A stretch of DNA of 64,000 nucleotides from the NCBI RefSeq assembly GCF_030767025.1, contig NZ_JASITE010000004.1, positions 62,001-126,000 on the forward strand. Reading direction: 5' to 3'. Under the pieces are notes generated by a model. The model ran no database searches and was not told the DNA's origin. It worked only from the letters and a program-made list of their open reading frames with translations. The stretch's first letter is position 1, and every line of letters starts with the position of its first letter. Below are positions 61,657 to 64,000 of the stretch, one piece after another. The stretch comes from Nocardia sp. CC227C (GTDB lineage Bacteria > Actinomycetota > Actinomycetes > Mycobacteriales > Mycobacteriaceae). Made by a program: the position numbers and the translations under genes.

Positions 61657-62237
61657 CCGATCACAGCCCCCGGGGGCGGTTGGAGACGCCGTCGGAGTCA
61701 CGCTTCCGATTCGACTGGGACGCCGAGGCCCTGGCCCGGTCCAGCGAGCGGGCGGCCCGGTTCCTGGGCACCGGCCGCTATCTGGCGATCCAGACCGTCG
61801 TGGTGGTGGTGTGGATCGCGCTCAATGTCTTCGCGATCAGCCTACGCTGGGATCCCTACCCGTTCATCCTGCTCAACCTGGCTTTCTCCACCCAGGCCGC
61901 CTACGCCGCGCCGCTCATCCTGCTGGCGCAGAACCGGCAGGACAATCGCGACCGGGTGGCCTTCGAGGAGGACCGGCTGCGTGCCGCGCAGACCAAGGCC
62001 GACACCGAGTTCCTGGCTCGGGAGCTGGCGGCGCTGCGGCTGGCCGTCGGCGAGGTCGCGACCCGCGACTATCTGCGGCGCGAGCTCGAGGACATCAAGG
62101 ATCTGCTCACCCGATTGGACGATGAATCCGCAGGTGGAGCGGACAAATCGGGCCAGTCAGCCGAACACAAAAAGAAGAAGGGTATCGAGAGAAAGAGGTC
62201 CGGGGTCGCCGTTTCGCCGCAAAAAGATGGCGAATGA
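61653..62237 (+). CDS. DUF1003 membrane protein
   Basis: 194 aa from ATG (ATGA overlap). DUF1003 signature: RYLAIQTVVVVVWIALNVFA, then WDPYPFILLNLAFSTQAAYAAPLILLAQNRQ, two transmembrane helices, then a charged coiled-coil-like tail ending in a Lys-rich segment (EHKKKKGIERKRSG). Paired with the CBS/MgtE-N protein, as in mycobacteria (Rv1232c/Rv1231c from memory). Function unknown, perhaps as its membrane partner. Confidence 0.92.
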   Translation: MTDHSPRGRLETPSESRFRFDWDAEALARSSERAARFLGTGRYLAIQTVVVVVWIALNVFAISLRWDPYPFILLNLAFSTQAAYAAPLILLAQNRQDNRDRVAFEEDRLRAAQTKADTEFLARELAALRLAVGEVATRDYLRRELEDIKDLLTRLDDESAGGADKSGQSAEHKKKKGIERKRSGVAVSPQKDGE

Positions 62238-62372
62238 CGGCACAAGTTGCACACAACAAGCTTACGGATGGGTAACCTGGATCACGTTGTTCCGAGCAAC
62301 CGACCCAGACACCTTCCACTGAGGTGGGTGTCACCGCGCTACCGGCTGCTCCACGACTGTTGAGGGGATTGT

Positions 62373-63800
62373 GTGGTGCCAAAACGAATAGCAGCTCCGG
62401 TGACAGCGTCGGCTCTCATCCTGGCCGGACTCGTCACCGCCGGATCGGCCACCAACACGACCCACAGAACCGAAGCGCCCCAGGCCCCCGACGCGCTGCT
62501 GGCCGCGAGCGCGGTCGACGCCGTCGCCGCCGACGAGCCCGACTCGGACCAACTCGTCGGCCTGGTGCCCGCCGCCCCGGAGCCACCGCGCAAGCTGCGC
62601 GCCCTGACCCCGCCCGCCGACGGCATGTTCAACGGCACCGTGCCGCTCCAGGACATCGCGCTGCCGGGGGGCGCGGGCGCACTCGGCATTCCGGAGATCG
62701 TGCTCGCCGCCTACCGCAATGCCGAGCTGGCACTGGAGTCCTCCATGCCCGGCTGCGGACTGTCGTGGAATCTGCTGGCCGGCATCGGGCGCATCGAATC
62801 CGGACATGCCGGCAACGGCCGCACCGACGCCGCGGGCACCACCGTCACGCCCATCTACGGCCCGGCGCTGGACGGGACCCTGCCGGGCAACGAGATCATC
62901 AAGGCCGCCGACGGCGGCTATGTGCGCGCCTTGGGCCCCATGCAGTTCCTGCCGGGCACCTGGGCGCTGTACGCCGCCGACGGCAACGGCGACGGCGTGT
63001 CCGATCCGCACAATGTCTTCGACGCCGCGCTGGCGGCGGGCAAGTACCTGTGCTCGGGCAATATGGACCTGCGCGATCAGCAGCAGCAGCTGCGGGCCGT
63101 GCTGCGCTACAACAACTCCATGTCGTACGCGGCCCAGGTGCTGAGCTGGTCGCATGCCTACAAGACCGGTGGCGCGCCCACCCAGGTCAGCATCTCGCCG
63201 GATCTCATTGCCCCGGGCAGCATTCCGGCGGCGACCGGACCGGATATGACGCTGGCCAACAACACGCTCCCGGCCCCGACCACCGCGGAGCAGCCGCCGT
63301 CGAACACCGTTGCGCCGCAGCAGCAGACGCCGACCCAGGTGATGATCACCATTCCGGGGCTGCCGCCGATCCCGTGCGGCATCTTCTGCCCGCCGCCCCC
63401 GCCGAACCCCTGTGTACAAGAGGTGGTTCCGGCGCCGATGCCGGATCCGATGGGCGCGGCGAACGCGGCGCCGGAAGTCGGCAAAGCGGAGGAATCGGCC
63501 AATCCCGACCTTTCCGGACAGCAGTTCGGTCCGGACGGGCAGCCGCTGCCGACCCCGGCGTCCTGCACCGCCCCGGAGGCCGCCCCGCAGGCCCAGCAGC
63601 CGCAGCCCGCGCCGCAGCCGCAAGCCCAGCCCCAGCCCGGGAACCCGGTGCAGCCAACCGAATCCGCGCCGCCCGCCCCGGCCGAGGGCTCCGCTCCCGC
63701 GCCCGCGGAGGAGCCCGCCGCACCGCCGCCACCGGCCATCACGCTGCCCTTCGGCATCACGATTCCCCTGCCCCCGCCGCCCCCGGCCCCGGCTCCGTGA
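62373..63800 (+). CDS. secreted lytic transglycosylase-like protein
   Basis: 475 aa from GTG 62373 (GTG 62376 has better spacing to GAGGGGA). Signal peptide in AAPVTASALILAGLVTAGSA. SLT-type catalytic domain: SWNLLAGIGRIESGHAG with Glu142, then RALGPMQFLPGTWALYA and LRAVLRYNNSMSYAAQVLSW. The C-terminal roughly 200 residues are Pro/Ala/Gln-rich with two Cys in CGIFCPPPP, likely wall-spanning. It cleaves peptidoglycan glycan strands. Resembles Rv1230c from memory. Confidence 0.9.
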   Translation: MVPKRIAAPVTASALILAGLVTAGSATNTTHRTEAPQAPDALLAASAVDAVAADEPDSDQLVGLVPAAPEPPRKLRALTPPADGMFNGTVPLQDIALPGGAGALGIPEIVLAAYRNAELALESSMPGCGLSWNLLAGIGRIESGHAGNGRTDAAGTTVTPIYGPALDGTLPGNEIIKAADGGYVRALGPMQFLPGTWALYAADGNGDGVSDPHNVFDAALAAGKYLCSGNMDLRDQQQQLRAVLRYNNSMSYAAQVLSWSHAYKTGGAPTQVSISPDLIAPGSIPAATGPDMTLANNTLPAPTTAEQPPSNTVAPQQQTPTQVMITIPGLPPIPCGIFCPPPPPNPCVQEVVPAPMPDPMGAANAAPEVGKAEESANPDLSGQQFGPDGQPLPTPASCTAPEAAPQAQQPQPAPQPQAQPQPGNPVQPTESAPPAPAEGSAPAPAEEPAAPPPPAITLPFGITIPLPPPPPAPAP

Positions 63801-63914
63801 CGCAAACGAGAAAAAGGATCACGAAGGAGTAACGAACAGGTCTCGAATGCGGTACCGTGATCTCCATTGCATTACCGAGGGCACATCCGGACAGCAATGG
63901 AGGGCCATCACACC

Positions 63915-64000
63915 GTGGGACGTCACCGCAAGCCGCCGGTTGTCAATGTGCGCCGGCAGTCTGTAATCGCACTCACCGGCCTCGTTCCCGCGGGACTCGC
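63915..64000 (+). CDS. 5' end of a secreted cell-wall protein (cut by window end)
   Basis: GTG 63915, GGAGGG ten bases upstream. It encodes GRHRKPPVVNVRRQSVIALT followed by GLVPAGLA, a signal-peptide-like start. The GRHRKP opening is common in actinobacterial secreted transglycosylases and Rpf-like proteins, so it may be a second wall hydrolase. Only 28 codons are visible. Confidence 0.6.
   Translation, partial: MGRHRKPPVVNVRRQSVIALTGLVPAGL

Noticed and set aside
62238..62372. Possible c-di-AMP (ydaO) riboswitch before the transglycosylase
   Set aside because: Only 135 nt, and I could not draw the expected paired helices or conserved core.

Overview
The window is very GC-rich actinobacterial chromosome, most likely from Nocardia or a close mycolic-acid relative (Corynebacteriales). 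The evidence is a fused multifunctional 2-oxoglutarate decarboxylase (Kgd), a FadD15-type acyl-CoA ligase, an LpqZ-like lipoprotein, a mymA-like monooxygenase/SDR/hydrolase operon, secreted transglycosylases and an N-terminus beginning GRHRKP. Many genes use GTG starts with a TANNNT or CANNNT hexamer only 6-7 bases upstream, which suggests widespread leaderless transcription. From memory of the M. tuberculosis H37Rv map, the conserved genes follow the Rv1230c-Rv1252c neighbourhood in scrambled order: RecB-type nuclease/helicase, kgd with an adjacent toxin-antitoxin pair, lpqZ, MgtE-N/CBS protein, DUF1003 protein and transglycosylase.

Layout. 0.5-15.6 kb: nuclease-helicase with a degraded motor, a PLP enzyme converging on it, an HTH-less TetR remnant, a tyrosine phosphatase, tRNA-Gln(UUG), an AMP-binding protein lacking its C-terminal domain, an enoyl-CoA hydratase, a glutathionyl-hydroquinone-reductase-like protein, an AraC/VOC pair, and an EcsC-like/ABC ATPase/permease cassette. 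15.6-23.8 kb: a tandem fused ABC exporter with an antisense microprotein gene in its linker, then kgd. 23.8-32 kb: a VapBC module with a perfect operator, a membrane diguanylate cyclase, a WYL-regulator remnant, a PadR-MFS efflux pair behind a 40-bp perfect palindrome, a Uma2 protein, a membrane-anchored sulfite-oxidase-like protein, DUF4442 and CGNR proteins.

33.5-39.5 kb is the accessory stretch. A divergent DUF1152/GntR pair and an array of overlapping tiny genes lie between two direct copies of one sequence, one intact (a 78-aa membrane protein) and one broken. Several frameshifted genes follow, then a DMP19-like protein, a DUF4343-type ATP-grasp enzyme and a small secreted cysteine protein, preceded by a locally A+T-rich stretch.

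39.5-64 kb returns to core-like content: VOC protein, FadD15-like ligase, the mymA-like operon with a divergent TetR gene, a CBS-pair protein, a complete OpuC/ProU-type osmolyte ABC system with an LpqZ-like second binding protein divergent from it, malic enzyme, a succinate-dehydrogenase-like flavoprotein, a MarR/membrane-protein pair with a three-half-site operator, a PHP phosphoesterase, a citrate-lyase-like/GSP17M/SUFU operon, the MgtE-N/DUF1003 pair and two cell-wall genes, the last cut by the window end. Themes are carbon flow around the TCA cycle (Kgd, malic enzyme, CitE-like lyase), lipid and CoA chemistry, osmolyte uptake and efflux. I see no CRISPR array, prophage or complete insertion sequence.
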